DNA of 64,000 bases. It comes from Neorhizobium petrolearium (GTDB lineage: Bacteria; Pseudomonadota; Alphaproteobacteria; Rhizobiales; Rhizobiaceae). Position 1 is the first letter of the stretch. Every line of letters begins with the position of its first letter. Below are positions 16,857-24,752 of the stretch, one piece after another. The stretch is taken from contig NZ_JAGGJW010000017.1 of NCBI RefSeq assembly GCF_017873175.1, positions 1 through 64,000 on the forward strand, in the 5' to 3' direction. A program made the translations under genes and the position numbers. The notes beneath the pieces are model-generated. The model ran no database searches. It was not told the DNA's origin and saw only the letters and a program-made list of their open reading frames with translations.

Positions 16857-17861
16857 ATGGACAGTTCGACCTATTCCATGGTCCTTGAGACATCGGAGAA
16901 GCTTTTTGCCGGTTGCGGGGGGGAGGGTTTCGACCCCGCTCTCTGGTTGGCCGCCGAAGAGGCAGGGTTTCCACTCGCCCTGCTGAGCGAAGAACACGGT
17001 GGATTCGGTTTCTCCGCCCGGGAAGCCTTTGCCCCCGTGCGGGTGGCGGCGGCCTGTGCCGTTGCCCTGCCGCTGGGCGAAACGCTGCTGGCCAACTGGG
17101 TGGCGTCGCTGGCCGGGCTGGGAACGCTCGAGGGGCCCGTGGCGCTGGCCTGGAGTGGCGTGGCGGCGATGCCGTTCGGGCGTTATCTGCGCACGGTCGT
17201 CTGCCTGTCCAAACTGGATGGCGGTGTCGGGCTGTCCCTTCTGCATCCCGCCGCCGAACTCTGGCACGCGGGCACCAACCACGCGGGCGAGGAGCGTGAT
17301 GTGCTGGTCGCTACCGAACCGGTCGCGCCGCAGGCTCGTGTCGCAATGTCCCCAGTCGCTCTGCGCGCGATCATGTCGACCTTGCGCACAGTGCAGATGG
17401 CCGGCGCGATCGAGGCGGTTGCCGATATGTGCCTGCGCTATTGCAATGTGCGCGAACAATTCGGGCGCCCGCTGGGAAAGTTTCAGGCGATCCAACACCA
17501 ACTGGCCATTCTTGCGACCCACAGCTGTGCCGCCACCGTTGCCGCCGACATGGCGGTGGCAGCTTTTGAAACACTCGCGACGCAGGGGGAAGAGGTTTTC
17601 ATTCCGACTGCGGCCGCGGCAAAACTGCGCGCGGCAGAGGCCGCGACGGCCGCAGCGTCAATCGCGCATCAGGTTCATGGAGCGATCGGTTTCAGCGAGG
17701 AATATCCCCTGCATCTGCTGACCCGCCGTCTCTGGTCGTGGCGGGACGAGGACGGTTCTGAATCACAATGGGCCGAGTATCTGGCGAACTGGGCGCAAAC
17801 CCAACCCGAGCGTGGTCTGTGGCCCGCACTGACCGCCTGCGACCTGGCAAAGGTGGCGTGA
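16857..17861 (+). CDS. Acyl-CoA dehydrogenase, small partner-type subunit
   Basis: A 334-residue acyl-CoA dehydrogenase homologue, short for the family. Recognisable parts are ALLSEEHGGFGFSAREAF near the N-terminus, YCNVREQFGRPLGKFQAIQH in the flavin-binding part and HQVHGAIGFSEEYPLHLL near the end. The start at 16857 is preferred because GAGGGCGG lies upstream; an ATG at 16839 has no ribosome site. The next gene overlaps by one base. Together the two look like a heteromeric acyl-CoA dehydrogenase in which this chain lacks part of the active site. Confidence 0.82.
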   Translation: MDSSTYSMVLETSEKLFAGCGGEGFDPALWLAAEEAGFPLALLSEEHGGFGFSAREAFAPVRVAAACAVALPLGETLLANWVASLAGLGTLEGPVALAWSGVAAMPFGRYLRTVVCLSKLDGGVGLSLLHPAAELWHAGTNHAGEERDVLVATEPVAPQARVAMSPVALRAIMSTLRTVQMAGAIEAVADMCLRYCNVREQFGRPLGKFQAIQHQLAILATHSCAATVAADMAVAAFETLATQGEEVFIPTAAAAKLRAAEAATAAASIAHQVHGAIGFSEEYPLHLLTRRLWSWRDEDGSESQWAEYLANWAQTQPERGLWPALTACDLAKVA

Positions 17862-18997
17862 TGGCACTTCCGACCTTTCCGCTTGAAGCGACGACTCCGG
17901 CGCAGGCGGCGCTGAGGGATGAGGTCCGCGCCTTTCTGGCCGAAGCGCTTACGGATCTGCCCGCCCGCGAACGGGCACGATCCTGGACCGGGTTCGACGC
18001 AGGTTTCAGCAGGAAACTGGGCGAACGCGGCTGGCTGGGTATGACCCTGCCGAAAGAATACGGCGGCCATGACCGCAGTGCCGTGGACCGGCATATCGTC
18101 GTCGAAGAACTGCTCGCGGCGGGGGCGCCCGTTGCGGCCCACTGGATTGCGGATCGCCAAAGCGCGCCCCTGATCCTGCGCCATGGCACCGAGGAACAGC
18201 GCCGGACCATCCTGCCGCGCATCGCGGCGGGAACCTGTTTCTTTGGCATCGGCATGAGCGAGGCCAACAGCGGCTCGGATCTGGCGTCCGCGCGGACACG
18301 GGCCGAAAAGACGGCTGATGGCTATGTCCTGAACGGAACCAAGCTGTGGACGACATACGCGCACAAGGCGCATTACATGATCGTCTTTTGCCTTACTGGC
18401 CAGGCCGAGAGCCGATACGGCGGCTTTAGTCAGGTTCTCGTGGACATGAGCCTTCCGGGGATTTCCGTCAGCCCGGTTCTGGACATCGCTGGAGAGCACC
18501 ACTTCAACGAAGTGTCGTTTGACAATGTGCTGCTGCCCCCTGACGCCCTCCTGGGCAAGGAAGGCGACGGCTGGGCACAGGTCATGTCGGAACTGGCGTT
18601 CGAACGCAGCGGCCCGGACCGGTTCCTTTCATCCTTCGTGTTGGTGGATGAGTTGCTGCGCTGCCTCAAACGCATGCCCGGCGCGGCAGAAACCTCCGAT
18701 CTGGGCCGCATGGTCGCCCGGCTGATGATTCTGCGGCAAATGTCGCTGTCAGTCGCCGGGCGTCTGGCGCGGGGCGAGCAGCCGGTTCTGGCGGCCGCAA
18801 TCGTCAAGGATCTGGGTGCATTGTTCGAACAGGACGTGCCGGAAATCGCGCGGCGAGTTCTGCACGAAAATGCGTCGGACCCCGAATATGCGGCGGTGTT
18901 TCGGCGCATCCTACTGGCCGCCCCCAGTTTTTCGCTGCGGGGAGGAACCCGCGAAATCCTGCGCGGGATCATTGCCCGTGGCCTCGGTCTGCGGTGA
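17861..18997 (+). CDS. Acyl-CoA dehydrogenase, larger partner subunit
   Basis: A 378-residue acyl-CoA dehydrogenase. It shows LGMTLPKEYGGHDRSAVDRH, the substrate/flavin segment GIGMSEANSGSDLASARTRA, NGTKLWTTYAHKAHYMIV and the C-terminal LRGGTREILRGIIARGLGL, a variant of the usual GGSSEIQR. The start at 17861 overlaps the previous stop by one base, so the frame open from 17768 is not coding there. It would desaturate an acyl-CoA with its partner and donate electrons to ETF. The hydratase at 19015 is the natural next step. Confidence 0.87.
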   Translation: MALPTFPLEATTPAQAALRDEVRAFLAEALTDLPARERARSWTGFDAGFSRKLGERGWLGMTLPKEYGGHDRSAVDRHIVVEELLAAGAPVAAHWIADRQSAPLILRHGTEEQRRTILPRIAAGTCFFGIGMSEANSGSDLASARTRAEKTADGYVLNGTKLWTTYAHKAHYMIVFCLTGQAESRYGGFSQVLVDMSLPGISVSPVLDIAGEHHFNEVSFDNVLLPPDALLGKEGDGWAQVMSELAFERSGPDRFLSSFVLVDELLRCLKRMPGAAETSDLGRMVARLMILRQMSLSVAGRLARGEQPVLAAAIVKDLGALFEQDVPEIARRVLHENASDPEYAAVFRRILLAAPSFSLRGGTREILRGIIARGLGLR

Positions 18998-19014
18998 AGA
19001 AAAGGGACGAAAAC

Positions 19015-19809
19015 ATGACGCTTGTAACGACAGAGCGTGACGATGCGGGCATTGTGACAATGACGCTCAACGCGCCAGAAACCCGCAATGCCATTTCGGA
19101 CATGCCCATGATCGAGGCAATTCTTGCCGCGCTGACCGAAGCGCAGGCTGATCCGGAGGCCCGGGTGATTTTGCTGACGGGGGCGGGGGCCGCCTTTTCC
19201 TCGGGCGGGAACATCAAGTCGATGTCGCCGGGACAGGGGCTGGTGGACAAGGTTCCGGCGATCACGCGGCGCAACTACCGGGCCGGGATTCAACGGCTGC
19301 CGCTTGCGTTCGAGGATTGCGACCTGCCCATCGTCGCCGCCGTCAATGGCCCGGCGGTCGGCGCCGGTTGCGATCTGACACTGATGTGCGATCTGCGTAT
19401 CGCTGGCGCGTCTGCGACGTTCGCCGAAAGCTTTGTCCGCATCGGCATCGTGCCGGGCGATGGCGGCGCGTGGCTGCTGCCGCGCGTGGTGGGTTTTGCG
19501 CGCGCCTCGGAAATGGCGCTGACCGGCGACACGATTGATGCGCAAACCGCGCTGAGCTATGGGCTGGTCAGCCGCGTCGTTCCAGACGACGAGCTGTTGA
19601 ATGAAGCGCGCGCCATCGCCGGACGCATTGCCGCTAATCCGGGTCATGCCGTGCGCATGACCCGCCGGCTGCTGCGTCAGGCCTATAATCGTGATCTGTC
19701 CGTCACGCTGGAGCTATCATCGGCCATGCAGGCCCTTGCGCATGAAACCGATGACTACACCAAGACGCTTGCGGCCATGCGCGCGCGCATCGAGAAGTCC
19801 AGATCATGA
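19015..19809 (+). CDS. Enoyl-CoA hydratase/isomerase family protein
   Basis: A 264-residue crotonase. The oxyanion loop is GAGAAFSSGGNIKSM, the second glycine-rich loop AVGAGCDLTLMCDLRIAG, and the catalytic region is FAESFVRIGIVPGDGGAWLL, which keeps one of the two usual glutamates (E in FAES) and has aspartate in PGDGG. Such members may act as hydratases, isomerases or dehalogenase-like enzymes. ATG 19015 is preferred, with AAAGGGA upstream. It overlaps the next CoA-transferase gene by four bases. Confidence 0.87.
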   Translation: MTLVTTERDDAGIVTMTLNAPETRNAISDMPMIEAILAALTEAQADPEARVILLTGAGAAFSSGGNIKSMSPGQGLVDKVPAITRRNYRAGIQRLPLAFEDCDLPIVAAVNGPAVGAGCDLTLMCDLRIAGASATFAESFVRIGIVPGDGGAWLLPRVVGFARASEMALTGDTIDAQTALSYGLVSRVVPDDELLNEARAIAGRIAANPGHAVRMTRRLLRQAYNRDLSVTLELSSAMQALAHETDDYTKTLAAMRARIEKSRS

Positions 19810-21035
19810 CCGGCGCGCTTGACGGGATCCGGGTGCTCGATCTTTCTCGGGTTCTGGCAGGGCCTTGGGCCACGCAGATTCTGGGCGATCTGGGGGCCGA
19901 GGTGATCAAGGTCGAACGACCCGGCGCGGGCGACGACACGCGCGCTTGGGGGCCGCCTTCGGCCGAGCTGGGCGGAGAGCAGTTTTCAGCCTATTACCTG
20001 GCCTGCAACCGCAACAAGCAATCTATCGCCATTGACATGGCCCGGCCCGAGGGGGCGGCGCTCATCCGTCGCATGGCCCGCGAGGCGGATATCCTGGTCG
20101 AGAATTTCAAGACCGGCGATCTGGCGCGTTACGGGCTGGACTATGACAGCTTGCACGTGATCAACCCGCGGCTGATCTATTGTTCCGTTACAGGGTTCGG
20201 TCAGACCGGACCCTATGCCGGGCGCGGCGGCTATGATTTTCTGGTGCAGGGAATGGGCGGACTGATGAGCGTCACCGGCAACTCTGCCGACGACCCGGTG
20301 AAGGTCGGCGTGCCGGTCATAGATATTTTTACCGGCCTCTACGCCACCATCGCCATTCAGGCCGCCCTGCGCCACCGCGAACGCTCCGGTGAGGGGCAGT
20401 ACATCGATTGCGCCCTGCTGGATACTTCTGTCGCCATTCTGTCCAATCAGGGGATGAACTGGCTTATCGGCGGCGTGACGCCTCGCCCCATGGGCAATTC
20501 ACATCCCAATGTCGTGCCCTACCGCGCCTTTGCGACGGCTGACGGGCATATCATCGTTGCCGTGGGTAACGACAAACAGTTCGCTGCGCTGTGCCGGGTG
20601 CTGGGCCGGGCCGACCTGGTCCAACACCCCGAATATCTGACCAATGAACTGCGCAATCGCAACCGCGCGATGCTGGAGCCGGAACTTGAACGCGAGATCG
20701 CCAACTGGAACAGCCCTGAACTTCTTGCCGCGATGGAGGCTGCCCGAGTGCCGGGCGGACCGATCAACCGCATCAATGAGGTTTTTGCCGACCCGCAGGT
20801 GCAGGCGCGCGGCATGGTCGTGCCCGTCGCCACCTCTGCCGGACAAGAAACGCCACAGGTCCGGTTTCCTCCGATCATGACTGCCTCACCTGCCACGATC
20901 CGGCGCGCACCACCGGCGCTTGGGGCTGATGGTGCGGCGATATTGCGTGGTCTGGGGCTCGACGACGCCGAAATACAGCAGCTTATTACGGTCGGGGTAA
21001 TCTGCATACCTGAGCCAAATCAAGGGAGAAAATGA
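19806..21035 (+). CDS. CaiB/BaiF class III CoA-transferase
   Basis: A full-length 409-residue class III CoA-transferase. Motifs in order: RVLDLSRVLAGPWATQILGD, EVIKVERPGAGDDTRAWGPP, CNRNKQSIAIDMARPEGAAL, VENFKTGDLARYGLDYDSL, SVTGFGQTGPYAGRGGYDF and VIDIFTGLYA. It would transfer CoA to the operon's substrate, so the pathway can begin without ATP. It overlaps the hydratase before it and the aldehyde dehydrogenase after it by four bases each. The substrate is not evident. Confidence 0.9.
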   Translation: MTGALDGIRVLDLSRVLAGPWATQILGDLGAEVIKVERPGAGDDTRAWGPPSAELGGEQFSAYYLACNRNKQSIAIDMARPEGAALIRRMAREADILVENFKTGDLARYGLDYDSLHVINPRLIYCSVTGFGQTGPYAGRGGYDFLVQGMGGLMSVTGNSADDPVKVGVPVIDIFTGLYATIAIQAALRHRERSGEGQYIDCALLDTSVAILSNQGMNWLIGGVTPRPMGNSHPNVVPYRAFATADGHIIVAVGNDKQFAALCRVLGRADLVQHPEYLTNELRNRNRAMLEPELEREIANWNSPELLAAMEAARVPGGPINRINEVFADPQVQARGMVVPVATSAGQETPQVRFPPIMTASPATIRRAPPALGADGAAILRGLGLDDAEIQQLITVGVICIPEPNQGRK

Positions 21036-22468
21036 CAATGACTCACCCCACCTTCATCCTGAACGGAGAGGCCAGGGACACGGGAACCCTGGGAACGTTA
21101 CCGTTGATGGACCCGGCGACCGAAACCGAAATCGCCCAAATCCCCAAAGCGGGCCGGGCCGAGGCGATCGAGGCCGCGCGACTTGCCGCCGAGGGCTTTG
21201 CCGAGTGGTCCGTCGTTTCGCCCTTTGAGCGCAGCAAGATCCTGCGTGCCGCGGCGGCGATCATGCGGGAACAGGCGGAGGCCGCCGCCGCCGACATGAC
21301 CCGTGAGCAGGGCAAGCCCCTGGCGCAGGCGCGGGGCGAATGGATGGTTTCCGCCGATTGCCTCGAATGGTTTGCCGAAGAGGGGCGCCGCACCTATGGA
21401 CGCCTCGTCCCGTCGCGGGCGGCAAACATGACATGGACCGCGCATCAGCGGCCCGTCGGGCCGATCGCGGCCTTCACGCCCTGGAACTTCCCCGCCTTCA
21501 CGGTGATGCAGAAACTTGCGCCGGCGCTGGCAGCGGGCTGCTCCGTGGTCCTGAAACCGGCGGAGGAAACGCCAATGACGGCGTGGCGCATCTGCCGGGC
21601 GCTGCTTGACGCGGGATTGCCGCCCAAGGCCATCGGGTTGATCTGGGGCGATCCGGCGGAAATTTCCGACACGCTGATCAAGGCGCCGGAGATCCGCAAG
21701 GTTTCCCTGACCGGGTCCATCCGCGTCGGACGCCTGCTCGCCAGCGCCGCCGGCCATGAGCTCAAGAAGGTCACGATGGAACTGGGTGGCCATGCGCCGG
21801 TGATCGTTGCCCGAGATGCCGATCTATCCCAGTTGGTTCCGCTGGCGGCAGAGTGGAAGTTCCGAAATACTGGGCAGGTCTGCGTTTCGCCGACGCGGTT
21901 TCTGGTCGAGACCCCTCTCTATGACGACTTCGTTGCAGGTATGGCCGAGGCGGCCGCGAAAATTACCGTCGGCAACGGGGCAGACCCGAAGACAGTCATG
22001 GGGCCGCTGACAACCGCGGCGCAGTTGACCAAGGTGCAGGGGCTTTACGACGACGCTGTCGCCAAGGGCGCTCGTGTCGCCGCGGGCGGTGAACGGATCG
22101 GCAATCAGGGCTGGTTCTTTGCCCCGACCGTTCTTGCGGACATGACGACAGACATGCGCGCCATGAACGAAGAGCCCTTCGGCCCCCTGGCCCTGGTGGC
22201 AAAGGTCGATAATATCGACGCCGCGCTGGCAGAGGCGAACCGGATGCCGGTCGGGCTCGCATCCTATGCCTTTACGGAAAATTCACGAACACGGCATCGC
22301 ATCGTTTCCGGCATCAAGGCCGGGATGCTGGGCGTCAATCATTTCGCCTTGGCGATGCCCGAGACACCTTTCGGTGGTGTGCTCGACAGCGGAATGGGGT
22401 CGGAAGGGGGGATAGAAGGCATAAGCGCCTATCTGACACCGTTCCTGGTCACCGCACGGGAATCATAG
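21032..22468 (+). CDS. NAD(P)-dependent aldehyde dehydrogenase (succinate-semialdehyde-type)
   Basis: A 478-residue aldehyde dehydrogenase. It has the cofactor region FTPWNFPAFTVMQKLAPALA, the glutamate in MELGGHAPVIV and the catalytic cysteine in FRNTGQVCVSPTRFLV. The overall pattern, including SLTGSIRVGRLLASAAGHEL, is closest to the GabD group. It oxidises an aldehyde to the acid, perhaps a semialdehyde arising from the acyl-CoA steps. Start ATG 21032 overlaps the CoA-transferase stop. It ends the IclR-linked operon; no clear terminator follows. Confidence 0.9.
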   Translation: MTMTHPTFILNGEARDTGTLGTLPLMDPATETEIAQIPKAGRAEAIEAARLAAEGFAEWSVVSPFERSKILRAAAAIMREQAEAAAADMTREQGKPLAQARGEWMVSADCLEWFAEEGRRTYGRLVPSRAANMTWTAHQRPVGPIAAFTPWNFPAFTVMQKLAPALAAGCSVVLKPAEETPMTAWRICRALLDAGLPPKAIGLIWGDPAEISDTLIKAPEIRKVSLTGSIRVGRLLASAAGHELKKVTMELGGHAPVIVARDADLSQLVPLAAEWKFRNTGQVCVSPTRFLVETPLYDDFVAGMAEAAAKITVGNGADPKTVMGPLTTAAQLTKVQGLYDDAVAKGARVAAGGERIGNQGWFFAPTVLADMTTDMRAMNEEPFGPLALVAKVDNIDAALAEANRMPVGLASYAFTENSRTRHRIVSGIKAGMLGVNHFALAMPETPFGGVLDSGMGSEGGIEGISAYLTPFLVTARES

Positions 22469-23239
22469 TGAAACCCTGAGCAGGTTCCGAAAGTCTACGG
22501 AAACCAATGTCATCAATGCCCGCCCCCATCCAGATGGGGGAGGGCATTGCAGCAAGATCATGCTTCAGGCGTCTCTTGCGCAAATGCGCCGACGGTGGGC
22601 GCTGAAAGTCCAGGCACGCCGTCCCAGCAACCACCTTGTGATCATCGGCAATGACCTGATTTTCGACGATCGGCACCTCATGCGCGTATCATTATCATCG
22701 CCGCTCGGCATCGCGTGCTCGTCGCACATCTGCTCCCGGCCCGGCGCATGCTCGACAGGGATGCGCTACGCGCGATATTTCACTTGTTGAAATTCAATTT
22801 CATTGACAGCATGCCAATCGTCTGTGACGATGGAGCTGTCAAAATGCGGATTCCCGTGGGTAGCTTCGGAGGAACGTTGGGGCGGAATGACAACCTGGGC
22901 CGTCGGCTTTTCAGGCGCATTGTGCAGCAGGCCAAGGATTGCCCGCTCATCCCCGGCAACCCGCGTGAGCTGAGCATGTATCCGGCAGGGCTGCCCTCGT
23001 ATCTCGAGGAATGCGAGAAGTCGATCGCAGAGGGGCTCTCGGGTTTCCAGAGAGCTTAATGGACGGGTGTCTGGAAAATGGTCGGTAAGCCACACAGCGC
23101 CACAAGGGTTCGGACGGCTGAATGGCCGCGCGGCCCTTGGGAAACTGGGCGACCACCTTGAACTTCGAGAGACGGCTTCTGGACCGATCGGTTCCGATGC
23201 CCGAGCGCAGTAAAACACAAAAGGGAAGGAGAAGAGATT
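22469..23239. other. Gene-poor stretch with a possible small ORF
   Basis: This 770-base gap holds no recognisable full gene. An 82-codon frame at 22812-23059 (starting MPIVCDDGAVKMRIPVGSFG, ending near LPSYLEECEKSIAEGLSGFQ) lies directly behind operator-like motif B and has protein-like composition, but I do not recognise a family. It may be the end of a truncated gene. A second protein-like patch around 22600-22700 is also unassigned. Long leftward frames here look like shadows. Confidence 0.4.
22777..22806. promoter_or_regulatory. Operator-like motif B
   Basis: ATTTCACTTGTTGAAATTCA followed by ATTTCATTGA. It matches motif C at 24492 in 25 of 30 positions and shares the core ATTTCACTTGkTGAA with motif A. 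It lies upstream of the small frame at 22812 and the SDR gene at 23240. Two TTTCA/TGAAA half-sites spaced by about one helical turn suggest a dimeric regulator site. Confidence 0.55.
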
Positions 23240-24010
23240 ATGCGTCTCGCAAACAAACTTACGGTCATCACCGCTGCCGCATCCGGCATGGGCAAGGCCG
23301 CCGTGGAACTTTTTTCGAAAGAGGGCGCGCGCGTTGCGGCGATCGACCTCAATGAGGAAGGACTGGCTTCGCTCAAGGCGGAGATGAAGAAGAAAGGCTT
23401 CGACATCGTCACCATCGCCGCCGACCTGTCGACGGAGAGCGGCGCACGCGACAGCCTTAACGCCGCCGTCAAGGCGTTGGGCGGCCTTGATGTTCTCTGG
23501 GCTCATGCGGGGATACCCGGACCGGCTGGCATCGAACAAGTGGACATGGCGGCGTTTCGCAAGTCGCTCGCCGTAAATGTCGAAGCCGCAGTCATTGGGG
23601 CCGGCGAGGCGGTGGGCCACATGCGTAAGCGCGGGGGCGGCTCAATCATTTTCACCAGCTCGATATCCGGACTCGTGGGGTCCATGTGGAGCCCGCTCTA
23701 CTCCGTTGCCAAATTCGGTATCGTCGGCCTGACCAAATCCCTCTGCCAGACCTACGCCCCCGACAATGTGCGCGTGAACGCGATCTGTCCCGGTCTGACG
23801 GAGACGCCGATGGCCTTGGAATTCACCAGCCGGAAGGGTGATCCGGACGAAGCCGCCAGAAACAAGGAGATGATGATCAATTCCGTACCGTTGAAACGGC
23901 TCGGGCGTCCCGAAGATATGGCGCAGGCCGCCCTGTGGCTGGCCTCGAACGACTCTGCCTACGTCACAGGTGTCGCTCTTCCCGTGGACGGGGGGTTCAC
24001 CGCGAAATAA
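23240..24010 (+). CDS. SDR-family oxidoreductase
   Basis: A classical 256-residue short-chain dehydrogenase. The cofactor loop is TAAASGMGKAA, then AHAGIPG in place of NNAG, catalytic serine in FTSSISG and YSVAKFG (Y-x3-K). The aspartate in AAIDLNEEG suggests NAD preference. A GGAAGGAGAAG ribosome site precedes the ATG. It stands alone among fragments; the gene after it is only a remnant. Its nearest upstream regulatory element is operator-like motif B, so it may belong to the IclR-linked set. Confidence 0.88.
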   Translation: MRLANKLTVITAAASGMGKAAVELFSKEGARVAAIDLNEEGLASLKAEMKKKGFDIVTIAADLSTESGARDSLNAAVKALGGLDVLWAHAGIPGPAGIEQVDMAAFRKSLAVNVEAAVIGAGEAVGHMRKRGGGSIIFTSSISGLVGSMWSPLYSVAKFGIVGLTKSLCQTYAPDNVRVNAICPGLTETPMALEFTSRKGDPDEAARNKEMMINSVPLKRLGRPEDMAQAALWLASNDSAYVTGVALPVDGGFTAK

Positions 24011-24087
24011 CGATTCTGCGCGTGCGTTGCAGCGAAGCGGGGGGGCGAAACATCGCTCGACACGATTGGCGGCGAGGGAAGCAACAG

Positions 24088-24183
24088 ATGTCCGCCGTAC
24101 CGAAGGCCCAGATGGAGTTTGCACCGGAGTACGATAAGCCGGTGCGCTACATGCATCGCACGCGGGAATGGTATCTCAGACAT
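24088..24183 (+). pseudogene. Fragment resembling glycine/betaine/proline reductase-B family N-terminus
   Basis: The peptide MSAVPKAQMEFAPEYDKPVR, then YMHRTREWYL, resembles the start of the selenoprotein-B-like reductase family found in many proteobacteria (Y-D-x-P-V-R-Y-M-x-R-T-R-x-Y-Y-x-A-L-G-Y). Similarity ends after WYLR, at about 24180, where unrelated sequence begins. Only about 32 residues remain. The family call is tentative and from memory of the pattern; the truncation itself is clear. Confidence 0.35.
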
Positions 24184-24322
24184 TCTCATCTAGGAACATG
24201 CGTTGCGGAAACCATCTCGGCCAGTGGTCATGTGCGACCACACGAAAAGGCCGCACATATGGAAGCAAGCGATCCGATCAAAATATCTGTAAAAATCACT
24301 TGCAAGTGGGAGCCGTCCACAT

Positions 24323-24448
24323 ATGGAACTATATCTGAAGGTCCGTCTGGCTTGCTCGGAAGGTATGAGCCGACGCCAGGCTGCAACGTCTCTCAACATA
24401 TCGCGCGACAGCGTTGCCAAGATGCTGTCGTATTCGACGCCACCATTC
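24323..24448 (+). pseudogene. istA: IS21-family IstA transposase, N-terminal fragment
   Basis: MELYLKVRLACSEGMSRRQA, then ATSLNISRDSVAKMLSYSTPP, is the N-terminal helix-turn-helix of IS21-type IstA (M-E-x-Y-x-x-V-R-x-A-x-x-x-E-G-x-S-x-R-x-A-A). It breaks off after about 42 residues, and the rest of istA, istB and the right end are absent. It marks an old IS21 insertion just upstream of operator-like motifs C and D. Confidence 0.75.
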
Positions 24449-24491
24449 GCCGTCGATCAGAACGTGGGTCGTTTTCATTCTATGTTCCTGC

Positions 24492-24521
24492 ATTTCACTT
24501 ATTGAAATACGATTTCAATAA
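24492..24521. promoter_or_regulatory. Operator-like motif C
   Basis: ATTTCACTTATTGAAATACG followed by ATTTCAATAA, 231 bases before the binding-protein gene at 24753. The internal arrangement TTTCA-x5-TGAAAT-x3-ATTTCA gives three half-sites, as in motif B. With motif D it forms a pair in front of the large catabolic cluster. Confidence 0.55.
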
Positions 24522-24574
24522 ATAGATCTCGCTGAGATCGCTACGGCGAAAACAGAAAAAATGAACTCCGCGCT

Positions 24575-24605
24575 ATTTCATCTAGTGAAGCAAGGTTTCA
24601 ATTGA
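24575..24605. promoter_or_regulatory. Operator-like motif D
   Basis: ATTTCATCTAGTGAAGCAAG followed by GTTTCAATTGA, 147 bases before the gene at 24753 and 83 bases after the start of motif C. It keeps the ATTTCA...TGAA...TTTCAAT half-site spacing with more substitutions, so it is the weakest of the three long copies. Confidence 0.45.
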
Positions 24606-24752
24606 TTCGAAAGTGGTTCTGTGCTCGGATGCGCCGGGTCGCTGATCCACGTCGGCTGGGACCGACATCGCAAGAATGCGCGGACAGTTGAGTTGGAGGG
24701 CGACTGCAGACAGACGCGATGATTGATCGAAGACGACCAGTAGGAGGAGCAA

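Noticed and set aside
18430-19647. 405-codon leftward frame across the dehydrogenase and hydratase genes
   Set aside because: It covers two well-supported genes on the other strand and has no recognisable domain.
22766-23620. 284-codon leftward frame before and within the SDR gene
   Set aside because: Its second half is antisense to the SDR and the first half has no family pattern.
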